From Streptomyces fradiae ATCC 10745 = DSM 40063 (GTDB taxonomy: Bacteria > Actinomycetota > Actinomycetes > Streptomycetales > Streptomycetaceae), in NCBI RefSeq assembly GCF_008704425.1, contig NZ_CP023696.1:5372501-5436500 (forward strand): a stretch of DNA of 64,000 bases, in the 5' to 3' direction. Of this stretch, positions 43,500 to 54,000 are shown one piece after another. The translations under genes were made by a program, and so were the position numbers. The notes beneath the pieces are model-generated. The model had not been told where the DNA came from and did not search any database. It worked only from the letters and a program-made list of their open reading frames with translations. How positions within the stretch are numbered: the first letter of the stretch is position 1; every line of letters begins with the position of its first letter.

Positions 43500-43558
43500 G
43501 GTGGCACCGTTCTGCGTGGGGCATCGGTCGTTCCGTCTCAACGAGTCCCGCGCCCCCG

Positions 43559-43578
43559 CGTCACGCCGTCGCGTGACG
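43559..43578. promoter_or_regulatory. 20-bp perfect dyad between divergent VOC genes
   Basis: CGTCACGC (43559-43566) and GCGTGACG (43571-43578) are perfect inverted arms around CGTC, about 60 bp upstream of the leftward VOC start. It could be an operator for a second regulator; nothing more can be said. Confidence 0.35.
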
Positions 43579-43615
43579 TCTCCGCCAGTCGCTCGTTGAA
43601 CCCCCGGAAGTCAGA

Positions 43616-43666
43616 TTGACATACCGCCAGTATGCCTTTAGCGTCATCTGACATACCGTAGGTACG
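43616..43666 (+). promoter_or_regulatory. Promoter with two TetR-type operator boxes
   Basis: TTGACA (43616-43621), 17 nt and TAGCGT (43639-43644) form a near-ideal HrdB promoter. A CATAC-CGCCA-GTATG dyad (43620-43634) sits in its spacer. A second related box, CATACCGTAGGTACG (43652-43666, inner TACC-GTA-GGTA), covers the start-site region; the box starts are 32 bp apart. Both begin with TGACATACCG. Repression by the TetR encoded at 44103-44696 is the simplest reading. Confidence 0.65.
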
Positions 43667-43683
43667 TGAGCGGAGTCGTCTCC

Positions 43684-44040
43684 ATGCTGACCAGCTTCTG
43701 TCCGGTGATCTGCACCTCGCGCATGGACGAGACCCGCAGCTTCTACGCGAGACTCTTCGGCTTCACCGTCGCCCATGCGACCCCGTGGTACGCCGCGCTG
43801 GTCCGCGGCGGGCAGCGGCAGCACGAGCTCGCGCTCCTCGACCACACCCACCCCGCGCTGCCCGAGGCCCTCCGCACGCCCGTGCGCGCGGTGCGGCTCA
43901 CCGTGGCCGTGGCGGACGGGGACGCGGCGTGGGAGAGGCTGGCCGCCCACGGGGCCGTGGAGGCCGCGGAGCAGGGGGAAGGGCGGCACGTCGTCATCGT
44001 CGACCCCAACGGGGTCCGCGTCGACGTCGTGGCGGCCTGA
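43684..44040 (+). CDS. VOC-superfamily protein, TetR-regulated
   Basis: A 118-aa VOC protein (MLTSFCPVICTSRMDETRSFYARLFGF; C-terminal VDPNGVRVDVV). ATG 43684 is chosen because GAGCGGAG lies 8 nt upstream and the homologous neighbour starts at the equivalent residue; a GTG at 43666 is an alternative that would place the start inside an operator box. It lies next to a convergent TetR gene. Such pairs usually respond to a small electrophile or drug, so it may be an auxiliary resistance function for the cluster product, but this is inference. Confidence 0.85.
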   Translation: MLTSFCPVICTSRMDETRSFYARLFGFTVAHATPWYAALVRGGQRQHELALLDHTHPALPEALRTPVRAVRLTVAVADGDAAWERLAAHGAVEAAEQGEGRHVVIVDPNGVRVDVVAA

Positions 44041-44102
44041 CCGGCGCGCGGCGCCGGGCGGGGGAGCGCCGCGCGGCGCCCCGACGGGGGCGCCGCGCAG
44101 GG

Positions 44103-44696
44103 TCACCTGGTGCGCAGCGCTTCCAGTATCCGGGTCAGCGCCTGGCGCGTGGCCTCCAGATCGGCGGCGTCCTCCGACGCGGCCAGCCACAGGGCGGCCT
44201 CGTTCATCGCACCGGACAGCAGATGCGTCAGCGGCGCCACCGGCTGGGCCGGGATGGTGCCCTCCAGGACGAGCGCGGTGAGGGCGTGGGCCAGGTGGCG
44301 GCCGGAGGTGGCCTCGGTCAGCGCCCGCCAGCTCCGCCAGCCGAGCACCGCGGGCCCGTCCACCAGCATGATCCGCTGGACGGAGGGGTCCGTGGTGGCT
44401 TCCAGGAAGGCGTGGCAGCCGGCCGTGAGCTGGCTCCAGGAGTCCTGCTGCGCGTCGGCCGTCGCCGCGACACGGGTGGCGACCTCCTGCTGGACCTGCT
44501 CCAGCACCGCCTGGAAGAGCGCGGCCTTGCCGCCCTCGAAGTGGTGGTAGAGCGCCCCCTTGGTGACGCCGGCCGCCTGGACGACCTCCGAAAGGTGGAC
44601 GGATGCGTAGCCCTGGGTCGAGAAGAGCCGCCGGCTCTCGCGCACCAGGGTCTGCCGGGTCTGTTCGCGCTGCTGTGCCCGGACCCCGGTCCTCAT
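44103..44696 (-). CDS. TetR-family repressor
   Basis: A 197-aa protein. The N-terminal HTH (about 10-55) contains STQGYASVHLSEVVQAAGVTKGALYHHFEGGKAALF, the canonical TetR signature. The C-terminal ligand/dimer domain contains IMLVDGPAVLGWRSWR, typical of one TetR subgroup. Start ATG 44696 follows a GGGGGTGC run. It faces the VOC gene at 43684; the two boxes at 43620 and 43652 are its likely operators. Its ligand is unknown. Confidence 0.9.
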   Translation of the reverse strand: MRTGVRAQQREQTRQTLVRESRRLFSTQGYASVHLSEVVQAAGVTKGALYHHFEGGKAALFQAVLEQVQQEVATRVAATADAQQDSWSQLTAGCHAFLEATTDPSVQRIMLVDGPAVLGWRSWRALTEATSGRHLAHALTALVLEGTIPAQPVAPLTHLLSGAMNEAALWLAASEDAADLEATRQALTRILEALRTR

Positions 44697-45059
44697 CGTG
44701 CACCCCCGTCTCGACCTGCCGAAACCTCCTGCACACGGTACTTCGTGGCCCTCCGGACCAGCGACCGCGTTCCACGGCACCCAGCCTCCCCCCGAGGCGG
44801 AGCCGCACGGCCGGCGCACCTGAGGCGCCGTCAGCCATGCCAGGAGTATGTCACTTCGAGCCATTCGGCGGAATATGCGTTGCCCACCCGGCAAAGCCGC
44901 CCCACCTGCCCACCCGGTGGCGGCTCGGCTAACCTGCCGCCGAGGAGAGCCACCGCGCACGCCCCGAAGCGGCGACCTCCGGCACACCGCGACCAGCGGC
45001 CCGGCCCACCCGGCACCACCGACCGAACCCCACCACCGACACGGGACGCGCCCGAAGAC
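44697..45059. other. Gene-free spacer between tetR and the PPTase gene
   Basis: It should hold the divergent promoters of the TetR and PPTase genes. I find only a half-site similar to the TetR box (TACCGTGTG on the minus strand near 44732) and no convincing -10/-35 pair. Confidence 0.4.
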
Positions 45060-45806
45060 ATGCCCGAGGCACCGGCACCAGCCCCCGAGGACACCCGCCC
45101 CGCCATCCCCGCCCCGGGGGAATGCCACCTCTGGCACATACCCGTCCGGCCGCGCCCGGACTGGCTCACCCTCCTCGACGAGGAGGAGCGAGCTTCAGCC
45201 GCCCGCTTCACCCGCACCCGGGCCCGCGAGGTCTTCCTGACCTCCCGCGCGGCCCAGCGCCTCGTGGGCGCCCACTACCTGGGCGTGCCGCCCACCGCCG
45301 TCACGGTCAGGCGCGACTGCGCCCACTGCGCGACCGAGCCCCCCGTCCCGCACGGCCGACCCCGCTTCGCGCACGGCACGCCGCCCCCGGTCGACTACTC
45401 GGTGTCGCACACCGAGGAGCACCTGCTCATCGCCGTGACCGGACACGGGGTGGTCGGCGTCGACATCGAGGCCCGCGGCTCCCTCCGGGACGCCGACGCC
45501 CTCCCCGCAGCGGTGCTGACCCCGGCCGAGCGGGAGCACTACACGGCACTGCCCGCCCGCGAACGGCCCGACTGGCTCCTGACCGCCTGGACCCGCAAGG
45601 AGGCGGCGATGAAGCTCACCGGCCTCGGCCTGCGCGCCGCCCCCCGCCACCTCGACGTACGCGGCCCGCAGGTGACCGCGGGCCCGATCCCCGGCTGGCC
45701 GGACACCCCCATCCACCTCTACCCCCTCCCGGCCCCCGAAGCCCACACAGCAGCCCTCGCCTCGACCACCCCGATCACCGCCACCCGCCCCCATACCCTC
45801 CCCTAA
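45060..45806 (+). CDS. Sfp-type 4'-phosphopantetheinyl transferase
   Basis: A 248-aa PPTase. It contains the magnesium-site motif GVVGVDIE (Asp138) and WTRKEAAMKLTGLGL (Lys180, Glu181), the two hallmark Sfp/AcpT motifs, plus SVSHTEEHLLIAV. It converts apo carrier proteins to holo form with CoA. It could serve the PCP and five ACPs of the adjoining assembly line, although it is separated from the operon by the VOC/TetR group. ATG 45060 is chosen from the CHLWHIPVRP domain start about 22 residues later; no strong Shine-Dalgarno is visible. Confidence 0.92.
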   Translation: MPEAPAPAPEDTRPAIPAPGECHLWHIPVRPRPDWLTLLDEEERASAARFTRTRAREVFLTSRAAQRLVGAHYLGVPPTAVTVRRDCAHCATEPPVPHGRPRFAHGTPPPVDYSVSHTEEHLLIAVTGHGVVGVDIEARGSLRDADALPAAVLTPAEREHYTALPARERPDWLLTAWTRKEAAMKLTGLGLRAAPRHLDVRGPQVTAGPIPGWPDTPIHLYPLPAPEAHTAALASTTPITATRPHTLP

Positions 45807-46423
45807 CCCCACACCCCCGCCCCCTGACCTTCCAGGCGAAGCCGTGATGCGGGAAGCTCAGGGGGACGACTCACAACGTCGCCTCACGATCGCCGACGTG
45901 CACCGCGTCGTCACCACTGCGGTCGGCTACCGGCACCGATTCCCGGAAAGTGCTCCGCAGACGTCCCCAGGCCGTCCTCCGCAGACCTGTCCTCTGCCCC
46001 GTAACGGCAACGCCCCTCCGTACTACGGTGTGGAGGCGAAGCTCATCGACGGCCGGTGGGTCCAGCCCCGAGTACGAGTAATGACCGTTTCCAGGCCGAA
46101 CGGAACGGCTGCCCGAATACGCTTCGGCCGGTCAGGCCAGGCGGTGTGGGTCCATGATTGCCTTGCCCTCCACGCGTCATCATCGCAGTCATGGTGAACG
46201 CAGCGCGTCGGGCAGAGGATGTCTGCTTGCAGACAGCAGGGTGCACCCGCTCCGCCGACGCCCAGCGGCCGCACATCGTCCGCCCGCCCGCGTCGGCCGG
46301 GCATCGTGGGCGCCCGGAGCGGGGCCGGCACGGTGACGTACCGTTGACAGGTCACTCGGACGGCGTCGCCAGTGCCTGCGCCGAGTGGCTGTCTGCCCCG
46401 ACTCGACTGGGAGAGCGCGTTCG
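45807..46423. other. Gene-free region with a 16-bp palindrome
   Basis: The reading frames here lack normal codon bias and match no family. TGTCTGC-TT-GCAGACA (46220-46235) is a perfect 7-2-7 dyad, a candidate operator about 190 bp upstream of the NIPSNAP gene. No RNA gene is recognised. Confidence 0.4.
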
Positions 46424-46723
46424 ATGGCCAGGACCACGCAGCTCCGTACCTACACCGTCCGCGAGGGGCTGCTCGACCAGTGGGTCGAGCGGTGGCGGGA
46501 CGACATCGTGCCGCTCCGGCTGAAGCTGGGATTCGAGATCGGCGGAGCCTGGGTGGACCGGGAGCGGAACCAGTTCGTCTGGTTGCTCTCCTACGAGGGA
46601 CCCGAGTCCTTCGAGGAGCGAAACGAGACGTACTGGGCGTCGCCCGAGCGCGCGGCGATGGACCTGGACCCGGACGACTACCTTCTGCACACCGACGACC
46701 GCACGGTCGAGCAGCGGTACTGA
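46424..46723 (+). CDS. NIPSNAP-family protein
   Basis: A 99-aa dimeric alpha/beta-barrel protein. It opens TTQLRTYTVREGLLDQWVERWRDDIVPLRLKLGF, and the core has QFVWLLSYEGPESFEERNETYWASPER, a clear NIPSNAP pattern. The biochemical role of bacterial members is not established. GGGAG about 11 nt upstream supports ATG 46424. It converges with the STAND gene, leaving only 8 bp. Confidence 0.88.
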   Translation: MARTTQLRTYTVREGLLDQWVERWRDDIVPLRLKLGFEIGGAWVDRERNQFVWLLSYEGPESFEERNETYWASPERAAMDLDPDDYLLHTDDRTVEQRY

Positions 46724-46731
46724 CGGCAACG

Positions 46732-49700
46732 TCAGAGGGGATCCGGCGGCAGCAGGTGCTGTCGCCGCTCCTCCGCGTCCAGGGTGCGGAACACGCGCCC
46801 GCGCGCCCGCGCCTCCAGCAGACCGTAGTCGGGATCCGCCGGCCACACACGCCCGGTCCCGTCGGCGGACGCGGTCAGCAGCCGGGCCCCGTCAGGGGAC
46901 CATGCCACCGAAGTGACCTTGTCACGGTGGACGCCCACGACGGCGATCTCCTCGAAGGTGGCGGCCGACCAGAGCCGAACCGTCCGGTCGTCCCCGCCCG
47001 TGGCGATCCTGCGGCCGTCCGGCGACCACGCCACGGCACGTACCCGGCCTTCGTGTCCTTTCAGTACGTCGATCCGGCGGCCCGTCACCGCGTCCCAGAC
47101 CGCCGCCGTCCAGTCACCGGACGCCGTCGCCACACGCGCCTCGTCGGGAGACCAGGACGCGTCCTCGACGTAGTTGTCGTGGCCGCGGAGCACCGTCGTC
47201 TGCGTCCCGTCGGACGCGTCCCACAGACGGCAGGTGCGGTCGTCGGAGCAACTGGCCAGCCTCTGTCCGCTCGGCGACCACGCCACGCGGCCCACCCAGT
47301 CCTGGTGCCCCGTGAGTCTGCGCAGCTCGGTTCCGTCGGCGGCCGAGAGAACGCGTACGGTTCCGTCGTGCCCGCCGGTCGCGAGACGCCGGCCGTCCGG
47401 AGACCACGAGCAGCCCTCGACGGGCTCCCCCCGCAGATCGAAGACCGTACCGCCGCTCCCGTCCAGGACCCGGACCAGGCCGTCCGAGGTGCTGAGCGCC
47501 AAACGGTCGCCGTGGGGCGCCCACGCCACGCTCCACAGGCGCTCGCCGAGCGTCGACACCGGACCTGCGGGAGACCCGGACTCCGTACTCCAGACCCGTG
47601 CGGTCCCGTCGTCGGAGACGGTGGCGCACCGCCTGCCGTCACCGGACCAGACGGCCTGGTTCACCGGGCCGTCGTGCCCCTGCACCAGCACGGACTCGGC
47701 CCCCTGCGGCTGGAGGTCCCACACCCGGCCGGTCCCGTCCGTCGAGGCGGTCGCGAGCCGGGTCCCCGAAGGCGCCCACGCGACCGACCACACCGTGTCG
47801 GCGTGTCCGCGCAGCACCGCCACCACTTGCGCATCCCGTACGCGGACCACCTGTACGGTCCGGTCGGACGACGGGGTGGCGAGGTACCTGCCGTCGGGCG
47901 AGAAGACCGGGTTCCACACGTAGTCGGTGTGACCGCGCAGCAGCAGGCGCTGCGCACCGGTGCGGGAATCCCAGACGCGGGCCGTGTGGTCGCCGGACCC
48001 GGTGGCCAGGAGCGCCCCGTCCGGCGACCACGCGATGCCCTCGACGAACTCCGTGTGGCCGGTCAGAGTCACGGTGGACGCACCGGTCGCCGCGTCCCAG
48101 ACGACGACCGTCCTGTCGTGCGACGCGCTGGCCAGACGGGAACCATCCGGCGACCAGGCCACGCCCCACACGTCACCACTGTGCCCGCGAAGCTCCCGCA
48201 CGAGCCGGCCGGTGCCGCTCTCCCACACCCGGACGACCCGATCCCTGAACGACGCGGCCAGGAGCGCTCCGTCAGGCGACCACGCCACCCGCCGACCGAT
48301 GTCTCCCGCACCGGTGAGGTGGCCGACGGGTGTGCCCGACCGGATGTCCCAGACACGCACGACGTGATCACGTCCGGCGGTGGCCAGCTTGGCCCCGTCC
48401 GGGGAGAACGAGACCGACTCGACCATCGCACCGTCGCAAGGCAGCACCCACAGCGGACGACCGGACTCGGCGTCGTACACGCGGGCCGTCCCGTCGCGGG
48501 ACGCGGTGGCCAGCAGGCATCCGTCGGGGGACCAGGCGATGTCCCGGACCGTGTCCGAGTGGCCCTCCAGCCGGATGCGGGCGTGACTCACGGCCAGCGC
48601 GGTGAGCAGCCCACGCCGGGCTGCCGGCGTCGGAGCGCACTCGGCGAGCGCGGCGACGGACAGCAGCAGAGCGCGTTCGGGGTCGGACTCGGCACCGGAG
48701 ACGACCTGGCGGCCGAGGCTGTCCGAGACGCGGCTGAGGAAGACCAGGTCGTTGCGTTGCGAAGCGTCGACGAGCGCGCGGGCGGGAGCGGACGCCTGCC
48801 CGGCCTCCTCCAGGGCGGCGAGCCATCTCTGCGCGACGGCGAGCCGTTCCCCGGTGAGCAGGTAGTCGACGCTGTGACCGGAGCGCTCCCAGTCCGCGGC
48901 CCACCGCTCCAGCTCCGCGCGCTCCCGCAGCCGTTCGGCCCGCGCCTCCGCTTCCTGGCGCAGCGGCGCCCACTGGCGGAACAACGCCTCGTGCGTCACC
49001 TCGGCATAGGCGCTGCGCTCACCGCCCTCCTCATCCGGCGCCGCGTAGGACCGGAGGAGTCGGGCGTCGATGAAGGCGTCCACCACGTACCGTTCCTCGT
49101 CGCCCAGTTCGGACAGGCGGACCGGACGGCGGACGAGGCCGCCCTGCTCCAGCGTGACGAACTTCAGCAGCACCCGCAGGACGAGGTCGATGCCGTCGGG
49201 GCTGCTGAGGGCGGCCACCGTGTTGTCGGCCTGCCGGGCGAGCGCCCCCACCACTCCGCCCAGTTCCCGGTAGGTCTCCTCCGTCACGGAGCCTCCTGGC
49301 CCGCAGGCGAAGTACAACTCCTGGAGGAGGTAGGCGAGGAGGGGGAGCGCGTCATCCGTGCCGGTGTCGTCCACGATGGTCTCGACGAGACCGGGCGAGA
49401 ACGTCATGCCGACAAGCGCCGCCGGTCGTTCCACCACCTGGACGAGTTCCGCCCTGCTCATTCTGCCGATGGCGACGGGGTTCCGAAGGAGATCCGCGTG
49501 GCCGGTCCCGAGCAGTCGCCCCAGCAGATCCACCCGGCATGTGGCGAGCACCCGGACGGACGGCTCCTGCCGGAGGCACGCGGCGAGCGCGTCCAGGAAG
49601 TGCGCCTGTTCCCGCTCGCTCGCGAGGGTGACGAGCTCCTCGAACTGGTCCACGACGACGAGGACCCGACGGAACTGCCCGCCCCGCAGCCGTGACAGCT

Positions 49701-50286
49701 CGCCGGCCAACCCGTCCGGTCCCCGCCGCAGGCGCCGGAGGACCATGTCCGCCGTCTCCCGGCCTCCGCCGGCGAGGGAAAGGGCCGATGCCAGGGCGTG
49801 CAGGGGGTTCGCGCCGGGGGTGAAAACTGGCACGATCGTCCACCGGCGCCGACGCAGCCGGGGCAGCACCCCCGCCCGGACAAGCGAGGACTTGCCACTG
49901 CCGGAAGGCCCCGTCAGCAGCAGGAACCGTTCGGCCGGGCGGGTGGCGGCACCTTGCAGGCGCCGTGTCAGCTCGGCCGCCTGCGCCTCGCGCCCGAAGT
50001 AGACGGCCGCCTCGTCCTCGCCGTACGCGTCCAGCCCGGGGTACGGGATACGGTCCTGCGGCCACTCCGCGCGTGCGGGCGCCGGATTCTCCAGCCGGTA
50101 GACGACGATCTGCCCTACCACCATGGCCACGATGAGCAGGCCGATGGCCGGAACGGACCCGCGCCGGATCACCTCCAGAGCCCAGGGTGCGCTGTCGGTG
50201 CTGGTGGCGTAGTTGGTGGTGATGCCCAGCAGACACGTGACCAGCACCAGCATGCCCTGAAGGGCCAGTTGCAGTCGGGACCTCAT
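46732..50286 (-). CDS. Membrane-anchored STAND NTPase with 14 WD40 repeats
   Basis: A 1184-aa protein. Two predicted N-terminal membrane segments (about 7-25 and 46-63) precede a STAND P-loop domain of the nSTAND1 type: Walker A GPSGSGKS at 126-133 and Walker B VLVVVDQFEE around Asp213. A helical arm follows to about 570. The C-terminal half contains 14 WD40 repeats (AWSPDG...LATASxDGTxRVWD units), enough for two seven-bladed propellers. STAND ATPases oligomerise on ligand binding; bacterial ones act in signalling or antiphage defence, the WD40 part serving as sensor. ATG 50286 is chosen to begin next to the first membrane helix; a GTG at 50316 is possible. It lies next to a Pgl pair, so a defence role is plausible but unproven. 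Confidence 0.88.
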   Translation of the reverse strand: MRSRLQLALQGMLVLVTCLLGITTNYATSTDSAPWALEVIRRGSVPAIGLLIVAMVVGQIVVYRLENPAPARAEWPQDRIPYPGLDAYGEDEAAVYFGREAQAAELTRRLQGAATRPAERFLLLTGPSGSGKSSLVRAGVLPRLRRRRWTIVPVFTPGANPLHALASALSLAGGGRETADMVLRRLRRGPDGLAGELSRLRGGQFRRVLVVVDQFEELVTLASEREQAHFLDALAACLRQEPSVRVLATCRVDLLGRLLGTGHADLLRNPVAIGRMSRAELVQVVERPAALVGMTFSPGLVETIVDDTGTDDALPLLAYLLQELYFACGPGGSVTEETYRELGGVVGALARQADNTVAALSSPDGIDLVLRVLLKFVTLEQGGLVRRPVRLSELGDEERYVVDAFIDARLLRSYAAPDEEGGERSAYAEVTHEALFRQWAPLRQEAEARAERLRERAELERWAADWERSGHSVDYLLTGERLAVAQRWLAALEEAGQASAPARALVDASQRNDLVFLSRVSDSLGRQVVSGAESDPERALLLSVAALAECAPTPAARRGLLTALAVSHARIRLEGHSDTVRDIAWSPDGCLLATASRDGTARVYDAESGRPLWVLPCDGAMVESVSFSPDGAKLATAGRDHVVRVWDIRSGTPVGHLTGAGDIGRRVAWSPDGALLAASFRDRVVRVWESGTGRLVRELRGHSGDVWGVAWSPDGSRLASASHDRTVVVWDAATGASTVTLTGHTEFVEGIAWSPDGALLATGSGDHTARVWDSRTGAQRLLLRGHTDYVWNPVFSPDGRYLATPSSDRTVQVVRVRDAQVVAVLRGHADTVWSVAWAPSGTRLATASTDGTGRVWDLQPQGAESVLVQGHDGPVNQAVWSGDGRRCATVSDDGTARVWSTESGSPAGPVSTLGERLWSVAWAPHGDRLALSTSDGLVRVLDGSGGTVFDLRGEPVEGCSWSPDGRRLATGGHDGTVRVLSAADGTELRRLTGHQDWVGRVAWSPSGQRLASCSDDRTCRLWDASDGTQTTVLRGHDNYVEDASWSPDEARVATASGDWTAAVWDAVTGRRIDVLKGHEGRVRAVAWSPDGRRIATGGDDRTVRLWSAATFEEIAVVGVHRDKVTSVAWSPDGARLLTASADGTGRVWPADPDYGLLEARARGRVFRTLDAEERRQHLLPPDPL

Positions 50287-51037
50287 GACGCACCGCCCAG
50301 CCGTCGACCGGCGCACCGCCCGCGCAGCACCATCTCGCCCCCGCCCTGTCCGTCGCCCGAGCCCGTGTCACGCGTCCCACCGGGGAGTAGTACCGACCGG
50401 CGGAAGCGCGAGGGGCCCGGACATCATCTTCGGATGGCAGGTGCCCCTTCAAGAAGACCCTTGGGAACAGGCCATCATGGCCGTCGGGTTCGGCGCGCTG
50501 CCTTGCAGGGCTCCCCTTTCGGGGGCGGTCCGTGAGGCGCCACGGACAGCGGTCGGCGCTGATCGAACCGCTGCTGCCGTCCCGGCCCGAGAAGGCGCCG
50601 GTGCCGCGGCCGGTGCCGGACGGGCTGTGCCTGCAAGACGTTCTCTCGCGTGGGTGGAAGCTCCGCCGCCGGATCTTCGGCTGTCCTCCGCGGCCGTCCG
50701 CCTCGTCACCGCCGCCGGTGCCTGGGAGCCGCCCGCCACTGGCCCCGGAGCGATGCGATCATCGAGGCCCTGCGTACGACTCCCCGCCCTCCCGAGCCTC
50801 GGCCTACCAGCACCTTCCCGTCCCCGCGAGCCCTGCCACTCGGCCGGAGCCGTCGAATCCGGCGCCCACCCGACACCACAGCAGGGCCCTCAGGGTGCCC
50901 ACCACCTGCCCGAATGCCCGAAGCGGCGTTCCGAAGAACCGCCGGACCGTCGCAAAGGATCGAGGCTAGGATTCCCGGCAGGGGCCGGGCCATGAGGAAC
51001 GGCGGCCCCCGCGGGGTCCGAGGAGCGGGGAACAGGT
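50287..51037. other. Gene-poor region with a possible transposase remnant
   Basis: A 751-bp stretch between divergent genes. Within 50529-50660 the plus strand reads RRHGQRSALIEPLLPSRPEK..., resembling the N-terminus of IS5-type transposases, but it loses similarity within about 40 residues. No terminal repeats are visible. The promoter of pglW should lie near the right end; none is clear. Confidence 0.4.
50529..50660 (+). pseudogene. Degenerate IS5-like transposase N-terminus
   Basis: The translation has the RRH...ALIEPLLPS opening characteristic of IS5-family transposases (compare RRHELTDAQWALIEPLLP). It then drifts into Pro/Arg-rich sequence and lacks the DDE core. It is too short to be certain. 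Confidence 0.3.
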
Positions 51038-54000
51038 ATGCGGGAAGGCCGGTGGGTCACGGTCACCGAGTCCGAGTTCGACCACGAGCGCCGCGGCCTG
51101 GAGGCGATCCGGGAGCGGCTGCCGGACTCCGACCCCTGGCGGGCCTGGTCGAACTTCACCTTCACCGCGAACACCGGCCACGTCCGCGAGGTGGACCTGC
51201 TGGTCGTCGCCCCCGGCGGCCTGTGCATGATCGAGCTGAAGGACTGGCACGGCTCGGTCACCTCCGAGAACGGCACCTGGGTGCAGACCACGCCCGGTGG
51301 CCGCCGCCGCACGCACGGCAACCCGCTGCACCTGGTCAACCGCAAGGCCAAGGAGCTGGCGGGCCTCCTCGCCCAGACCGGCGCCAGGCGGGTCTGGGTC
51401 GCCGAGGCCGTCTGCTTCACCGACGGCGGCCTCCGCGTCCGGCTGCCCGCCCACGACCGCAACGGCGTCCACACCGTCGATGAGCTGGTCGACATGCTCA
51501 AGCAGCCCCCCGCCGACGAGCGGCGCCGCGTCACCGCGATCGGCTCCCGCGAGATCGCGGCGGCCCTGAAGAGCGTCGGCATCCGCAAGAGCGACGCCCA
51601 GTACAAGGTCGGCCCCTACGAGCTGGAGCGGAAGTCCTTCGACTCCGGACCCACCTGGACCGACTACCTCGCCCGCCACAGCGACCTGCCCGAGGCCGCG
51701 CGCGTGCGGATCTACCTCAGCGAGCGCGGCTCCGAGGCCTCCCTGCGGCAGTCGGTGGAGAACGCCGCCCGGCGCGAGGCCGCCGTGCTGGGCCGCTTCA
51801 GGCACCCGGGTGTCGTCCAGCTCAAGCAGTACTTCCCCTCCGGGCACGCCGCCGGCCCCGCGCTGATCTTCGACTACCACCCGGACACCCTGAAACTGGA
51901 CGAGTACCTGGTCCAGTACGGGGAGAAGCTGGACATCCTCGGCCGGATGGCACTGGTGCGCCAGCTCGCTGAGACGATGCGCTCCGCGCACGCCAGCCGC
52001 ATCCACCACCGGGCGCTCGCCGCCCGCTCCGTCCACGTCGTCCCACGGTCGCGCGGCCGGAAGGGGCAGGCCGTCGGGGAGGAGGCCGCCTGGCTCACCC
52101 CGCGGCTGCAGATCTCCGACTGGCAGATCGCCACCCAGCGCAGCGGCGACTCCTCCCAGGGGCAGGGCATGACCCGGTTCGCGCCGACCGCCCTGTCCTC
52201 CATGCACCTGTCCGACGACGCCGACCCCTATCTCGCGCCGGAGCTGACCGCCCTCAGCCCCGACCCGGTCTACCTCGACGTGTACGGGCTCGGCGTGCTC
52301 ACCTACCTGCTGGTCACCGGCAAGGCCCCGGCCGCCAGCCAGGCCGAGCTGCTGGCCCGCCTGGAGGCGGGCGAGGGCCTGCGCCCCAGCTCCCTGGTGG
52401 ACGGCCTGTCCGAGGACGTGGACTTCCTGGTCCAGGCCGCCACCGCCTACCGGCCCGGCCAGCGCCTCTCCAGCGTCGACGAGTTCCTGGAGCTGCTGGA
52501 GGACGTCGAGGACTCCCTCACCGCCCCGGCCTCGGCCCTCGACGGGCACGCCGGGCAGGGCGCCGGGGAGAGCGCCGACAAGGACCCGCTGGAGGCCGTC
52601 GCCGGCGACGTGCTCGCCGGCCGGTGGGAGGTCCGCCGCCGCCTCGGCACCGGCTCCACCAGCCGCGCCTTCCTCGTCCGCGACCTGGAGGCGGAGACCC
52701 GCAGGACGCGCCCGCTGGCCGTGCTGAAGGTCGCCATGTCCGACAGCCGCGGCGAGATCCTCGTCCGCGAGGCCGAGGCCATGCGCCGCCTGCGCCCCCA
52801 CTCCGGCATCATCCGCCTCGTCGAACCGGAGCCCCTCCACATCGGCGGCCGTACGGTCCTGGTGCTGGAGTACGTCGGCGACGAGCGCGACGACGCCGCG
52901 CAGGGCGCCGACGGCGGGACGCGTCCGCGCCGCCGCGAGGAGACCGTCGCCCGCCAGCTCCGCGAGCACGGCCGTCTCCAGGTCGACCAGCTGGAGGCGT
53001 ACGGCGACTACCTCTTCGGCGCCGTCGACTTCCTCGAGGGCGAGGGCGTCTGGCACCGCGACATCAAGCCGGACAACATCGCCGTCCGCATCCGCCCCAA
53101 CCGCACCCGCGAGCTCGTCCTCATCGACTTCTCGCTGGCCGGCTACCCGGCGAAGAACACCGACGCGGGCACCGACGGCTACCTCGACCCCTTCGTCGAC
53201 GTCATCACGCGCGGCTCCTACGACTCCCACGCCGAGCGGTACGCCGTCGCCGTCACCCTGCACCAGATGGCCTCCGGCGAGCTGCCCAGGTGGGGCGACG
53301 GCAGCGTCCCACCCCGCATGACCGACCCGAAGGAGTGGCCCCACCCGACCATCGCGGCCGAGGCGTTCGACCCGGCCGTGCGGGACGGGCTCGTCGCCTT
53401 CTTCCAGAAGGCCCTGCACCGCGACGCGGGCAGGCGGTTCCCCGAGCTGAAGCCCATGCGGGACGCCTGGCGCAAGGTCTTCCTCGACGCCTCCCAGACC
53501 GTCCCCTCCAGCCACCGCAGCCGCCACCCGGCCCCCGCCGAGGGGACCGCGACCGCCCGGGGCGCCGCCGCGGCCATCGCGGACGCCGAGCCGGAGACCG
53601 CCGAGCAGCAGCGCGACCGGCTCGCCGCCGAGGTCACCCGCGACACCCCGCTGACCGTCTCCGGTCTCACGCCCGCCGCCCAGTCCTTCCTCTACGGCCT
53701 CGGCCTCACCACGGTCGGCGAACTCCTCGACTACAGCCGCCGCAAACTCGTCAACGCCCCCGGCCTCGGCGCCAAGACCCGCAACGAGGTCCAGCAGCGG
53801 CAGCGGGAGTGGGGCGAGCGGCTGCGTGAGATTCCCGTCTCCCCGCTGACCCCGAAGGGCCGGGCGGAGGCGAGGGAGGAGCTGGACCAGCTCACCGCCG
53901 CCGAGTCCGCCGTCGTCGGGCAGCTCGCGACGGGCGAGTCGGCGGGCGCCCTGTCCGCCCGCACCCTGCGCTCGGTCAGCCTCGACACCCTCGCCACCGT

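Noticed and set aside
45844..46197. A gene in the frame MMREAQGDDSQRR...
   Set aside because: No codon bias, no family resemblance, overlapping frames equally open, and no ribosome-binding site.
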